Shown in pieces: positions 12,062-24,600 of a stretch of DNA of 64,000 nucleotides. The stretch is taken from NCBI GenBank assembly GCA_035236585.1, contig CP141133.1, positions 43,789,729-43,853,728 on the forward strand, read 5' to 3'. The notes beneath the pieces are model-generated. The model made no database searches. It saw only the letters and a list, made by a program, of their open reading frames with translations, and was not told the DNA's origin. Numbering within the stretch: position 1 is the first letter of the stretch; each line of letters begins with the position of its first letter. Made by a program: the position numbers and the translations under genes. The stretch comes from Warburgia ugandensis. Its lineage: Eukaryota; Streptophyta; Magnoliopsida; Canellales; Canellaceae.

Positions 12062-12659
12062 TTGTAATAACCCCAATTTTTGTAATTGATTGAGAAAATC
12101 AATAAAGTTTGAGTTTCAGATATTTCGGGCTAAAATATTAGGGTTATTTAGAATATACTTTTTATAAAAGTATAATCAAATCATAAGACATGTAAAATTG
12201 AAATTAAACTTAACAAACCCTTCAAAATGACTGTAAGCATGACAAATTCTGAATTCGGATGAAAAATCCTTAAGTTTCTTCATTTCTTGGACAAAAGGGT
12301 AAAATAGTAATTTTACTCAAAAATAAAAATCTCCCAAAAATCAAAATATGAGACATCAAAATTTAGAATTTACTAAGAAATACGAATCCAACGCCACTAA
12401 GTACACTCAAATCCGAGATCATGGGAATAAAACCCAAAATTTTATACATAAATGGCAAAACGGTCTTTTTACACCATGTGGGGCCCATATGGGGCCCACA
12501 AGGGAACCAAAAACCAATCTTATCAGCAGCCCACATGAATTCATGGGTCAACAAACATCAGCTGGTCTTGGGGAAGAAAAAATGGAGCACGAGAGACTTT
12601 CATGCCATTTAATAATAAAAAATAAAATATTATAATCATGAAAAAAGACCTAAAATGCC

Positions 12660-12667
12660 TATAAATA
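12660..12667 (+). promoter_or_regulatory. TATA box of the A1 3' LTR
   Basis: TATAAATA about 600 bases into the LTR, after GACCTAAAATGCC. The same box is present at the equivalent place in the solo A LTR (22217-22224) and in the minus-strand copy (20540-20547), supporting a shared U3 core promoter with the transcript start roughly 30 bases downstream. Confidence 0.75.
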
Positions 12668-13623
12668 CAACCCCAAAAATCCTCATAAAATCCCAACGAA
12701 ATTTTCTTCACTCTCCTTGAAAAATTAGACTAGATCCCTCCCCAAAAACCCAAAATTTCTAAGAGATATCTCTCTTTTCAATTTGTTTTTCTTTTTAGAT
12801 TGGAACAAGAGACCTAAAATCAATTAAGCACTCTGTTCCAGATCTAATTTCATCAATTCCACCCTCCAAAACTTCCCAACATATCTATTCTACAAAACTC
12901 CCAAAGAAATTTGAAGATCCAATGGTTCAAACAATAGGAATTTGCAAGAAAGGTGGATCTTGGGCCATATCTTCATCAAAGGGTATTTTTTTTAAATTCG
13001 CCACATAAACACCATTTTTTTTCAAATCAGGTATGTGGGAATACTTTATATATATTTACTACTATTTTATGTAATTTTTATTTTAGTGTAATTTATTTTT
13101 GTAATAAAAAGGTAAAAATAAAGTAAACACCAAAACCTTAAGTTAGGATGATGGAGTGCTTAGATGAATAATCTAACTCCACCAATCGATCCAGAAGGGT
13201 CCAAAACCCGTAGGGTAGAATTTTCACAAAGATCTGAGAAGGTTTGGTCTCTCAATTGAGAAGGGATTGATTGGACGGTCCAAACGGACTGTCCAATCTC
13301 CCGATCGAATGGACGACGCCCCGCGCGCGTCCATGGATGCCCCATGCGGGCGCTTCGACATTTCAGTGCAGCGAACGTGCCCGGCTTGGTTTTCTGCCTA
13401 AACGATCTGGGCCGTTCGTTCCTTGGGCCCAAATCAAATCTAAGCCCTAGGAAAGACTGTGAACTTCCAGATCCAATTCTGGAGTCATCTGAACTCCAAA
13501 TTGAGATCGGAAAGAAGCTATGGAAAGATTGAAACCTCTATTTTCTGATGAAATGATAAAATAGATATACTATTTAGCAAAAACTTTCTATATTAAAGAA
13601 ACAAGTTTCCAATTAGCTAGATC

Positions 13624-13652
13624 TTCAAGATCTGAGATGATCAGATCTTGAA
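13624..13652. repeat. Conserved LTR hairpin (copy in A1 3' LTR)
   Basis: TTCAAGATCTGA at 13624-13635 pairs perfectly with TCAGATCTTGAA at 13641-13652 around a GATGA loop. Equivalent hairpins lie at 5354-5376, 23286-23308 and, on the opposite strand with a changed but still paired stem, 19461-19497. Confidence 0.85.
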
Positions 13653-14518
13653 AATATGTTTTAGTAATGATATACTATTGAAATAAAGTGATATCTATGG
13701 TTTATTTGGATATATATGAGATATATTAAGGGATCTACCCATTATGGTAGAAAAACCCTAAAAATACAAAGGGACCCACTTGATCAATGAGATCAAGTGT
13801 GATTTGATCCCTTGGGATGGATAGAATGAATGTCGATATGATGAAATCCAAGGAAATCATGGATGGATTATGACAAAAATAGATCAATATGATCTTTTGA
13901 CCTTAATAAAGAAAATTCCCTAAATATAACTAAAATCCTTAATCAAAGGAAAAGATCTAAGATCTAATGGTTGGATCATAAGTAAAGGTTTCTTAAAATG
14001 TTAATGTAATTAGTTTCATTTTATATAATAGCATCTTAAATATGATTAGTTATAAAGCATGCTAGTATAACAGCATGATATGTGATTTCGTTATTATCAT
14101 AAGGTGCTAGATTTAATTATTTTAAGTACCTTGCCTCATTATCATTAAATGTTAAATTATGTAGTTTTATGCTTTGAATTTATAATTCACTTATGTTTAA
14201 ATGTTATTAGTAGATCTACTTGTTATGAGATAAAGAGCATAAAACATCAAAAATGTAATCTAATGAGAAAGTAGAGTGTCATGACACAAATAAGAATGGA
14301 GTACTTTGGACTTAATTAGTAAGGGCTATAGTTAGTAGGACAATATAAGGATTATCAAATCCTTGGCCCAAATTAGGAAAAGAATAATAAACCCCATGAA
14401 TGACATTATAAATATTCATGGACTTAATTAAAATCCATTAGAAAGAGTACTTAGGGTAAACATGCTTATAGGAACCTTATGAAAGGTTGAGCTATGGTCA
14501 TTCTAGTGAATGATGAAC

Positions 14519-17195
14519 TGTTACGACCCGGGTTTTCTCATGCATTTTTAAATGCAATGTCTAATTTCCTAAGGCGGGATGCATACCTATTTGAAAACCA
14601 TTTTATAAAAACTATGCAATGCAGCGGAAAACCTTTAGTTTTAAACTCATTTTTGAAAATCCCGAGTGTCATTTGCTTTCACAACAACTAAGGTAGTTCT
14701 TGAAAAACTTCAGAAATCATAAATGTTTTTCCCCAGGTCTTTCCAGTCACAATGCATAGCCCAACTGTAACTAAGTACAAACACATGTCCAAAGGGTTGA
14801 GAGTTTACTTACATGTATATTTGTTTCTTTTTGGATTCACTTGCTCATAGCACTAACATAGATGTCCTCTTTTTGTGAGTGGAGCTGTCCTAAACCATGA
14901 TATATGCAGACGTATCCTGTCCTTGAGTACTTACTGATATCTGAAAAATGTTAAGGATTGGGTGAGTATATAATATACTTAGTAGGAGCCTATCACTACT
15001 AGTTTTATAAATGCATGAGATGTTTTAAAATCATATGCTCATTCAAAATATGTGTATGTTTGAATACTCGAGTTCAATATCAGTATAAGAATCCATAATC
15101 AACTGAAATACTCATGACTTAAAAGATCACATAATCCAAAATTGAAAGTATCATATATATATATGATGACATCATGATATGCAATAGATGCTTCATGGAG
15201 TCCAACTCATTGACCTCTAGTATGGTATGGTCGACCAACCTCATATCATGCTATATGAAATGCACATAGCTTATCAAACCATAGGGTCCACTATGCCCAT
15301 GACCTCGTCGCCGTGTGGTCCCCAGGTACCTGAGGACACTCGGTCATAGCCTCCACGGGGCCTATGACACGTCGACCTAGTGCCGTCACACCAGTGGTAG
15401 CCCCCTGTACCACATGCAGTCGACGTAGGGACTTGCCTCATTTTGGGCGTGGTACCCATCCACCTATTAGTGGTAGAGGCCGGGTGGCCAACCCAGACCC
15501 CTCGGCATAGCACCCACGGGCTTACTTGCCCAAATCACATAAGATAAGTCAAAACCTTTTGTTAAAACTTGTCCTCTTTTGGGTCCCTCACAACTGCCTG
15601 GCCCTCGGCACTCCAGCGTCTTTTGGCAACCCACAAGGACATGCAATCTTTGCAAGTACTAAAATCATGCAATGCATGCACTTGTTTGCAACACATATAT
15701 GTGCATAATGTATATGTAGTCATTTCAAAACATGGCTATGTTCAAAGCATTTAACATGCATGCTGAATTAATTCATGCAAATCACATGCAAATCAAGTCA
15801 TATATCTAAAACATATGTTCTCAAAATAACAATAATTCTTTTAAAAGAATCTAATAGTGATAGAGCACCTACCTGACTAGGTCGCGTTAACCCTCTTGTT
15901 CTCGTACGCTCCTGAACATGGTTTGGGGACTCAAGGTTAGTTTAACCCGTCTTTTATGGGTTTAGAGTAGTTGGGTCTTATTACTTAGGCATTAGGGGTC
16001 CATCCCTATGCCTATGGGCGTCCTAAGGTCATAATTGGGCCTTGGTATCCTTAGTTTTCCAAAGTTCTAGTGGCCACGTACCACCATCCTATTCTAAGGG
16101 TCATGCCCTCCTTTTATTGGGCCTTGATTAGGGATTTTATGGTTTGTATATGTCCACGTCGTCGATACGGATACAACGCCTTTTGCGGCGCCTCAATCGG
16201 AGCTCTAGATCTCAAGTTATAAGTGTTTTAGTATTGTATGTACATAGAGTCTTAAAGACAAAAAAACCGGAATGCTAGGGCGCTACGCGTCTGCGACATG
16301 TGCCCTGCTTCCTTAAGTAACAAAAAATTCGATGTGCGCTAGCACGCTGCGCGTCTGTGGTGCGCGCCTCAGCAGGCGCGTCTGCAAACGTGCGCGACTT
16401 CTCCACCCGTCTGTCCCTTTAGCGGGCGCGTCCCCGGACGCGCTCGTTGGTTTCCTTCCGACGCGTTCGACGCATCACGTTCCGTTTGGAACGTCTATGT
16501 CGAATGGGGACCGGGGCGTCCTCAGGACACCCTAGTTCGACCCTGTCAAACCAGTGCGGCCCTGGGGACGTCCCAGGGTCCTTGGTGGCTCTCCCAGGCT
16601 CCGTTTTGCATGGTTTTTCATGCAAAAGCTTAGGGGAATTGAGCCTAGGACTATGGGTGAGATGGGCTTGGGGAGTTTTTGAGCGTACCTGCTTTGTGGC
16701 TGGTTTTCTCTCCATGTTTTCCCCTCATGGTCACTGCTCCGTGATGGGTTTTCTCCAAGGTTTTGGGCTTCCATTAGCGGCACCCAAGAGCTTTATTTAT
16801 AGGGCTCTTAAAGAGGGTTCTAGAGGGGTTCTAACCGCCTTTGAACGGCAGTGGTTTCTCCTTGAAACACCGCCGTTCCAGAAGCCTCTAAGAGGCTGAA
16901 GATGAAGGGTTCCCATATCAAAACGGGCTCCTGTGTTTTGCCGCTAAATCCGTTTTTGTAAAAATTACAGTTTTACCCCTGAACTTCAAAGGGCCATAAC
17001 TTGCTCATTTTAACTCCGTTTTGGGTGATTTTGGTCTCGTTAGATTCCTTTTTCTGAGACGCATCTAATGGAAAAACTTTTAGGACCAAATTCCTGGGTT
17101 TAGTCAAGGCGACTAGTGAAATGACCAAAATGCCCTTATCTTTAAAACTGAACTTTTTATGAGCTTTTAATATTACAAAAATTGGGGTCATTACA
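14519..17195 (-). mobile_element. Solo LTR of family B, nested in the A1 3' LTR
   Basis: On the plus strand it runs TGTTACGACCCGGG to GGGGTCATTACA, 2677 bases, flanked by perfect TGAAC duplications at 14514-14518 and 17196-17200; the A1 5' LTR carries the uninterrupted site near 6240. It is the reverse complement of the B1 LTRs (51353-54056, 57454-60208) and has a TATA box on the minus strand at 16794-16801. No interior is present, so it is a solo LTR left by LTR-LTR recombination. Open frames here (for example 150 codons from 16447) come from the GC-rich CpG island and are not genes. Confidence 0.95.
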
Positions 17196-19281
17196 TGAAC
17201 ATAGTGGTTAAGGGGGTTATCTAATAGAGTCTCGCTCTTCCCCTACCTTCTGTTAACGTTTGTGAGGGCTAAACGCCTCCTTACATGAGGATTGAAGTAC
17301 CACTTTGTGTTCACCCATTCAGCTAGTAAGCCTTAGCCAATTGGAAATAAGAGGAGCAGTCTAGATTTAGGCTTGAATAAGCTACCTTCAACCAGCACAT
17401 TAACTGGTTGAATAATAATAATAAGAGCATAAAAGGTTAGTAAATTACCTAACCCTAATAAAAATAGTAAGTAAGATAAGGATGATCAAACAAGATCCAT
17501 TAGATCTTGGATGATCAAGAACAATAAGAATAAGAATACTATATTGTACATAGTATGCATGTTTAGTAGTACACTTATTATAGTTCATTAGATTAGATAA
17601 TCCAAACCCTTGATCAAAGATGATTCAAGGAAGAAAACCAAGATCATCCTCCATAGGGATGATCTAATAACTGAACTTAGATCAAAGAAGAACTAGATGA
17701 TAGAAGATCTAGGACCTTGATCTTTATCAACATGTGTAGATTGTCAATCAATGGATCTATGAAAGATCAAGATCAAGGAGATGGACACACAAAGACATAG
17801 AAAAATACTTAGATATGAATGATCTAAAGATCAATCTAATCATTAGATCTAGTGATCAATAGGATTTTTCATAATTTATATATTGACAATATGTATGGAT
17901 GTACAGATTACATACATCAGTCAGGATCATGCAAGATTGGGGAAAAGAGATCAATCCTTAAAGGTAGGAGGATTTGATGAATGTATTTACATGAGATATA
18001 CATGATTGTACTCATGATCTTATGTTGGCAAGAGTAATGATAATACTTGTATTAAATCTCTTGAAAACCTTATGATCCAACCTAACACATATAAGATGGT
18101 TAAGGACTAAACTATAAGTGAATAGGGAACTAGAAAATATTTCAGCCCTAAGTAAACAGACATATGGTCTGATATATATGAAATCTATTTTACATACAAG
18201 CTTGGAGGCTTGTGAGTTTGTTTTAATAGGCATAAGCCTAGGGGAATGCTATTGCTAGAGGAGTTATGAGGGTTTGGCCACCCGCTCCTTAAAATTTGAT
18301 GATATGATGATACCTTGCCCAAAGAGAGGCTAAAAGTCGGGTGGTGGCAATTATGGGAAGGCCACCACTATGAATGTCTTGCCCTCCCATACAGGCAGTG
18401 ACATAATATTTTCCACCGTGGTATCAGTGGTGAACATGGCAGTTATCCAAGCGCGCTAGTATGGATCAGACTGCAGCATAGCAACCTTTTGGATTATTTT
18501 GCACTATCATGCATATGAGAATAGGCATATTAAAATGCCTTTTGTTGTAGCATAATGAAATGCTATGTAATTGTATATTACCAATATTTTCCAAGATGGG
18601 AAATTCCTAGTATGAGATTAGCTGTAATACTAAATTCTTAAAACAAAGAGAATTGATCAGCTTAGTTGGGAATGATATTTGACTACTTTCACAAATTTAA
18701 TTAGTTTACCCATGAAGGGTATGTATGTATATAGATATATATAACTTACAAAGTAAATAGTATGTTTAAGGATAATGAGATTATGAAGTATTGGAATTAC
18801 ATTGTCAATGTTATGTTTCTTGAATCCCCTACTAAGCATTGCTTGCTGAGATATTGTACTTGTTACAATATCTCAGATTCAGGGAAGGAGAGTTAGGAGC
18901 TGAAGACGATAGAAGACTTGAAGAGAATAATCTTCAAGGTATACCCTTGAAGAGATGTATTTTTCTTTGTTGAGAGTTTTATTGTATGGTGAGCTTGAGT
19001 TTTAGATTATGTAATTTGGACAAGTATTGTACTATATTTGGCTGTACTGTGAACCACTGGATGAATCCTGGAGTTTAATAAAAGTATATTCCTTCAATGG
19101 AATTTTATTTTGTACACAAATGGTACTTATGTTATGTATGAAGTGGTGACTTGGGTTTTCAAAACAAGTTCTAAAGAAAAGAATTTTCGCTGCTTTGTTT
19201 TGCGAAAAAAATTTACACTCTTAAGGGCCTTGCCTTTCAAAATACATTACAAAATGTGTTACAAAAACCCAGGTTGTTACA

Positions 19282-21136
19282 TAATCAATCCATGATCTCC
19301 TTGGATTTCATCATATTAGCATCCATTCCATCCATCCCAAGGATCTTACCACACTTGATCTCATTGATCAAGTGTGTCCCTTTGTCCTTAATATATATCA
19401 GATATGTCCAAATAAACCATATATATCACTTTATTTCAATAGTATATCATTATTAAAACAAATTTCCAAGATCTAATCACCTCAGATCTTGGAAATTGGA
19501 AACTTATTTCCTAAATACAGAAAGTTTCATAAGGTATTTTCTCCATTTTATCATTTCATAAGAAAATAGAGGTTGTAAGCTTTCCATAACTTCTTTTTTA
19601 TCTCAATTTCGAGTTCATGTGACTCTAAAATTGAGTCTGGGAGTTCATAGTCCATTCCTAAGGCCTAGATTTGATCTGGGCCCATTGAAATGGATGACCT
19701 AGATTTTTCGGGCAGAATGCTCATCATCGCATGCCCATCACTTGGACGCGCTACAGACACTCCCGGCCCTGGACTGCTACTTAAGTGCAGTCGTCTTGGT
19801 TGGGACGACGTCGCACGTGCAGCACGCCCCCAAAAACACTTTCGCGTGCGGCATCTCACGCATTGTCCTGGGGACTCTGGTCCGATCGAGAGATCGAACA
19901 GTTCGTTCTGGACCATCCAATCATTCCCCTCTCAATTGAGGGCCCAAAACTTAATAGATTTTTATGAAACTTTTACCCTAGGGATTTTGGACCCTTCTGG
20001 ATCGATTAGAAGGGTTAAATTTTCCATCTAAGCCCTCAATCATCATGAATTGAAGGTTCTGTTCTTTCTTTTTTTTTACAAATTTTCACCCAAATCAAAT
20101 TACAATAAAATAAAATTTTCATCAAACAATAATAAATATGTCCAAGAAGTAGTTCCACCTACCTAATTGGAGAAAAACATTGGTTATATAGTCCAATTTA
20201 AGAGAATACCAGTTTTGATGATAAGATAGCCCAAGATCCACTTGTCTTGTGATTTTCATTGTTTGAACCGTTGGATCTCGAAATTTCTTTGGGTGTTTTG
20301 TAGCTAAGGTATGTTAGGAAGTTTTAGATGGTGAGATATGTGATATTTGATCTGGAACAGAGTGCCTAATTGAATTTAGGTCTCTTGTTCCAATCTAGAG
20401 AGAGGAGAGAGAAAATGAAAGAGAGAGATCTCTTGGGAGTTTTGGGATTTGGGGGATGGATTTAGGTCTGGTTTTGCAGGGGAAGCCAAGATAATTTCAT
20501 GGGAATTTTATGAACATTTTTAGAGGGTTTTTGGGGGTGTATTTATAGGCATTTTGGGTCTTTTTTAATGATTATGTGTAATGATTATGGTTTATTTTTT
20601 ATTATTTAATTAGCATTGGATTCTCCCATCTCCACCATTTTTCACAAGACTAGATGGTGGAGGTTTGACCCATGATTTCATGTGGGCTGGCCATAGGATT
20701 CCTTTCTAGGTCCCTTGTGGGCCCCATCTTGGCCCCACATAGTGTAAAAAGACCATTTTGCCCTTTATGTATAAAAAGTAGCGTTTTATTCCCTTGATCT
20801 TGGAATTGAGCATACTTAGTGGCGTTGGATTCGTATTTCTCAGTACATTCTAAATTTTGATGTCTTAGATTTTAATTTTTGGGTAAAATTACTATTTTTC
20901 CCTTTTGTCCATAAAATGAAGAAAATTAAGAATTTTTCATCTGAATTCAGAATTTGTCGTGCTTACAGTCATTCTGAAGGGTTTGTTGAGTTCAATTTCA
21001 ATTATACATGTCTTATCTCTTAATTATAATTTTATAAGAAGTACATTCTAAATAACCCTAATATTTCCGCCCAAAATTTCTGAAACTCAAACTTTATTAA
21101 TTTTCTCAATCAATTACAAAAATTAGGGTTATTACA
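19282..21136 (-). mobile_element. Minus-strand family A LTR, 5' portion
   Basis: The complement starts TGTAATAACCCTAATTTTTG at 21136 and follows the A LTR (TATA box 20540-20547; CpG-rich island around 19690-19900; hairpin 19461-19497; the GATCAAGTGTG region near 19355) for about 1855 bases, then stops abruptly at 19282 where the A1 3' LTR ends. This fits insertion of A1 into this older LTR, with the remainder lost with the left end of A1. Open frames at 19665-20031 are in the GC-rich island and are not regarded as genes. Confidence 0.85.
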
Positions 21137-21543
21137 ACATAGTTGTGAAAAGACCGTTTTTCCTTTTTAATTCTAAAAATAGAGAAAAATAGGGTTTATT
21201 CCTATGAACTTGGAATTGAGCTTAGTGTCATTTCAATTGGTTCTCCAAGTACATTCCATATTTTGATGTATTAGGTCTCGATTATGGGTAAAAATACTAT
21301 TTTATCCTTTTATTCATAAAAATGGAGAAAAATAAGGATTTTTCATCTGAGCTCAGAATTTGACATACTTAGAGTCATTCTGATCCATTTTTCATGTACA
21401 TTACAAATATCCAAGTTTTAAATCTTGATTTTATTTTTATAAAAATTAATTTCCTAAAATTCAAAGTTCCAGTTCCAATTTTAGAATTTCAACTTTTACT
21501 TTTTAATAATTCAATTATATTGATAAAAATTGGGGTTATTACA
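21137..21543 (-). mobile_element. Second minus-strand A-type LTR start
   Basis: The complement begins TGTAATAACCCCAATTTTTA at 21543 and aligns, at lower identity, with the first 400 bases of the A LTR, ending at the CTTTTCACA region. It is cut at 21137 by the start of the neighbouring minus-strand LTR, which suggests one minus-strand element inserted into another. Confidence 0.75.
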
Positions 21544-21651
21544 CACATACACTCTCTCTTTAATCTCCCTAGCCCAAGACATCCAACTAACCCTTCTTTC
21601 TGAGCTAGTATGGGATTCCTTTCTATTTTGTATTGCTATAGATATTCTTGA
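21544..21651 (-). mobile_element. Family C LTR, left part (C1)
   Basis: The AGCCCAAGACATC segment and the following GGGATTCCTTTCTATTTTGT match the C2 LTR at 32348-32420. The sequence is interrupted at 21651 by the solo A LTR and resumes at 26335. Confidence 0.75.
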
Positions 21652-24600
21652 TGTAATAACCCCAGTTTTTGTAAATTGATTGAGAAAATCAATAAAGTAT
21701 GAGTTTTCAGAAATTCTAGGCTGGAATATTAGGTTATTGAAAATTCTCTTTTTATAAATATTAAAACATGATTTAAAACATAGAAATTTTGAATGTACTA
21801 AAAAAACCAATCAAAATGACACTAAGTATGTTCAATTCCGAGTTAAAATGAAAAATCCCTAATTTTCTTTATTTTTATGAATAAAAGGGTAAAATGATAA
21901 TTTTACCCATAATTGAGATCTAAGACATCAATATTTAGAATGTACTGAGAAATACAATTCCAACTCCACTAAGTATGCTCAATTCCAAGTTTGGGAGAAT
22001 AAAATAGATTTTTCTCCATAAAAGGGCAAAATAGTCCTTTCACACCCCATGGGGCCCACAAACGAATCCAACACCCAGAAAACATGTAATGAGTGGTCAA
22101 ACCACTGCTAGCTGCTAGTGGAGAAGGAGGTGGTAGTGGAGGATCCAATGTTAATTTAATATTTAAAAGAATTAAAACATAATTATTACATGTAATTATG
22201 AAAAATGCAGAAAACCTATAAATACCACCCCAAAAATCAACCAAAATTGTTCTTTAAAATTCCCACAAAATCATCTTGCTTAATCAAAAAACCCGATCTA
22301 GATTCCTTCTCAAAATTCCAAAACTCCCAAAAATCTCCCTTCTTGCACTTTCTCTCTCCTCTCTCTAATTAGAACATGAGACCTAAATTCAATTAGGAAC
22401 TCTGTTTCAAATTGAATCTTATCAATCCCACCGTCCATACAATCCTAGGCTACCTTATGTACAAAACCCCCAAATCAATTTCAAGATCCAATAGTGCAAT
22501 CAATAGAAAATCATAAAACAAGGGACTATCGAGCTATATTATTATCAAAGGGCATTTATTTCAAATTGGGCATCAAAACTATGTTGTTTCTCCAATAAAG
22601 TAGGTGGAACCTCTTCTTAAACTTATTTCATGTTATTTTATGTTATTTTTATTTTTTTGTAATTAGTTTTAGCTTAAAATTTATAAAAATAAAGGACTAT
22701 TCAATTCTGGATGATGGAGGGCTCAGATGTAAAATCGGAGCCATCCAATCAATCCAAAAGGGTTTAAAACTCATAGGGTAAAATTTTTAAGAATTTTTAT
22801 TAAGTTTTGAGCCCTTAATTGTAAAGGGATTAATTGGACAGTCCAAAACGAATTGTTCGATCTCCTAAATCAAAGTAGGCTGGTAGGACATGCGAGGAAA
22901 CATCATATGGAGACGTGCCCTATAGTAGTGTCTCCATGCGCATGTGACATCGTCCCTACGGGACGACAGCCTGACAACGTTGGTCACCATGGGAGCACAT
23001 TGTGTGTGCATCCTAGTGATGGCCATGCGGCGATCGCTCCACCCAACCCACTTCATCCGATCAAATTTGGGTCGTCCGTTCTGCCAGGCCCAAATCAAAT
23101 CTGGGCCCTAGGAATGACTTTGAACTTCATAGTTCTATTGTGGAGTCATCTGAACTCCAAATTGTGATCGGAAAGAAGCTATGGAAAAATTATAACTTCT
23201 ATTTTCTTCTAAAATCATAATATTTAAAAAATCTTCATGAAACTTTTTGTATTTAAGAATTAAGCTTCTAATTTTCATGATCTTCAAGATCTGAGATGAT
23301 CAGATCTTAGGGATCTGATTTACTGATGATTAATGTTGAAATAAAGTGATAAAAATGATTTATTTGGACAGATCTAAGATAAATTGAGGGATATACCCTT
23401 TATGGTAGAAAAACCATAAAAATACAAAGGGACGCACTTGATCAATAAGATCAAGTATGATCATACCCTTGGGATGGATTGAATGAATGATATTATGATG
23501 GAATCCATTGAAATCATGGATTAAAGATGACAAAAAACAAACAGATGTGATCTTGGTCCTTAATGGAGTAAAAGCCCTAAAACTTAATGAAAACCCTTGA
23601 TTAATTTAATTTGAGTTTATTAGATAAAGTAAATTAGTTAGAAATCATAATAGTGTAACCTTAAGTACCTTGTACCATTATCATTAGGTTGTTCAATTAT
23701 GTAGTTTTATACTTTAAAGTTATAGTTCATTTATGGTTAAATTTTATTAGTAGATTTAATTGTTAAAGTAGTTATGAGATAAAGAGTATAAAACACCAAA
23801 AATGGAATCTAATGAAAAAGTAGAGTTTCATAACACAAATAAGAGTGAATTATTTGATTTGGACTTAATTAGTAAGGGCTATAGTTAGTAGGACAATATA
23901 AGGATTATCAAATCTTTGGCCCAAATTAGGAGAATAATAAACACCATGAATGACATTTTAAATGTTCATGAACTTAATTAAAATAAATTAGAAAGAGTAC
24001 TTAGGGTTAACATGCTCATAGGAACCTTATGAAAGGTTGAGCTAAAGTCACTTTAGTGAATGTTGAACATGGTAGTTAAGAGGGTTTTCTAATAAAGCCT
24101 CCCTCTTACCCTACCTTCTGTTAATGTTTGTGAGGTCTAAACGTCTCCTTACATGAGGATTGAAGTAACCACTTTGTGTTCACCCATTCAACTAGTAAAC
24201 TTTAGCCAATTGGAAATAAGAGGAGCAGTTTACACTTAGGCTAAAATAAGTTATCTTGAACCAGTAAAACATTAACTGGTTGAATAATAATAGGAGCAAA
24301 AAAGGTTAATAAATTATCTAACCCTAATAAAAATTGTAAGGACGATACTGACGATCAAACATGATCCATTGGATCTTGAATGATCATGAGCAATAAAAAG
24401 AAATAAATACTTCTTGATGATATATATATATATATATTGCTTGCAACTTGGATCAAATAGAATAGGAGATCTTAGATCAAATAAAAGATCAGAACCCTTG
24501 ATCAAATATGATTCAAGGAAGAGAACCAAGATATCAGAACCCTTGATCAAATATGATTCAAGGAAGAGAACCAAGATCCTCCTCCTTAAGGATGATCAAA

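Larger units (their letters stand above)
5135..19281 (+). mobile_element. Element A1: Ty3/gypsy chromovirus (Tekay-like), giant LTRs
   Basis: Composite element: truncated 5' LTR 5135-8329, tRNA-iMet PBS 8332-8343, interior 8330-12062, PPT 12049-12061, and 3' LTR 12063-19281 (with a nested solo LTR). The shared parts of the two LTRs are near-identical; 11 mismatches were counted by eye over the first 640 bases. Lineage is taken from the iMet PBS, the MPP-type gag start, and the end-of-pol signature (TTCGAGGATGAAATT followed by a G-tract) that is characteristic of plant Tekay/Del elements. The interior has no detectable protease, RT, RNase H or integrase. The target-site duplication cannot be checked because the start of the 5' LTR is missing. 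Confidence 0.85.
12063..19281 (+). repeat. 3' LTR of element A1 (interrupted)
   Basis: Begins TGTAATAACCCC at 12063 and ends AGGTTGTTACA at 19281. Without the nested solo LTR and its duplicated 5 bp it is 4537 bases, unusually long for an LTR. Parts in order: AT-rich U3 with a TATA box (12660), a CpG-rich island (about 13280-13420), a conserved hairpin (13624-13652), a module shared with T-family leaders (about 14300-17450 across the insertion), a GATC-rich stretch (17480-17880), then U5. Confidence 0.9.

Noticed and set aside
13160-13432. 90-codon minus-strand open frame
   Set aside because: Located in the CpG-rich island of the A LTR; no counterpart frame is kept in the diverged A copy at 22865-23167.
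16447-16899. 150-codon open frame, with similar antisense frames at 51880-52209 and 57968-58360
   Set aside because: They lie in the GC-rich island of family B LTRs, antisense to the element promoter. Their openness follows from GC content and the close relationship of the copies; the frame shifts between copies and shows no known domain.
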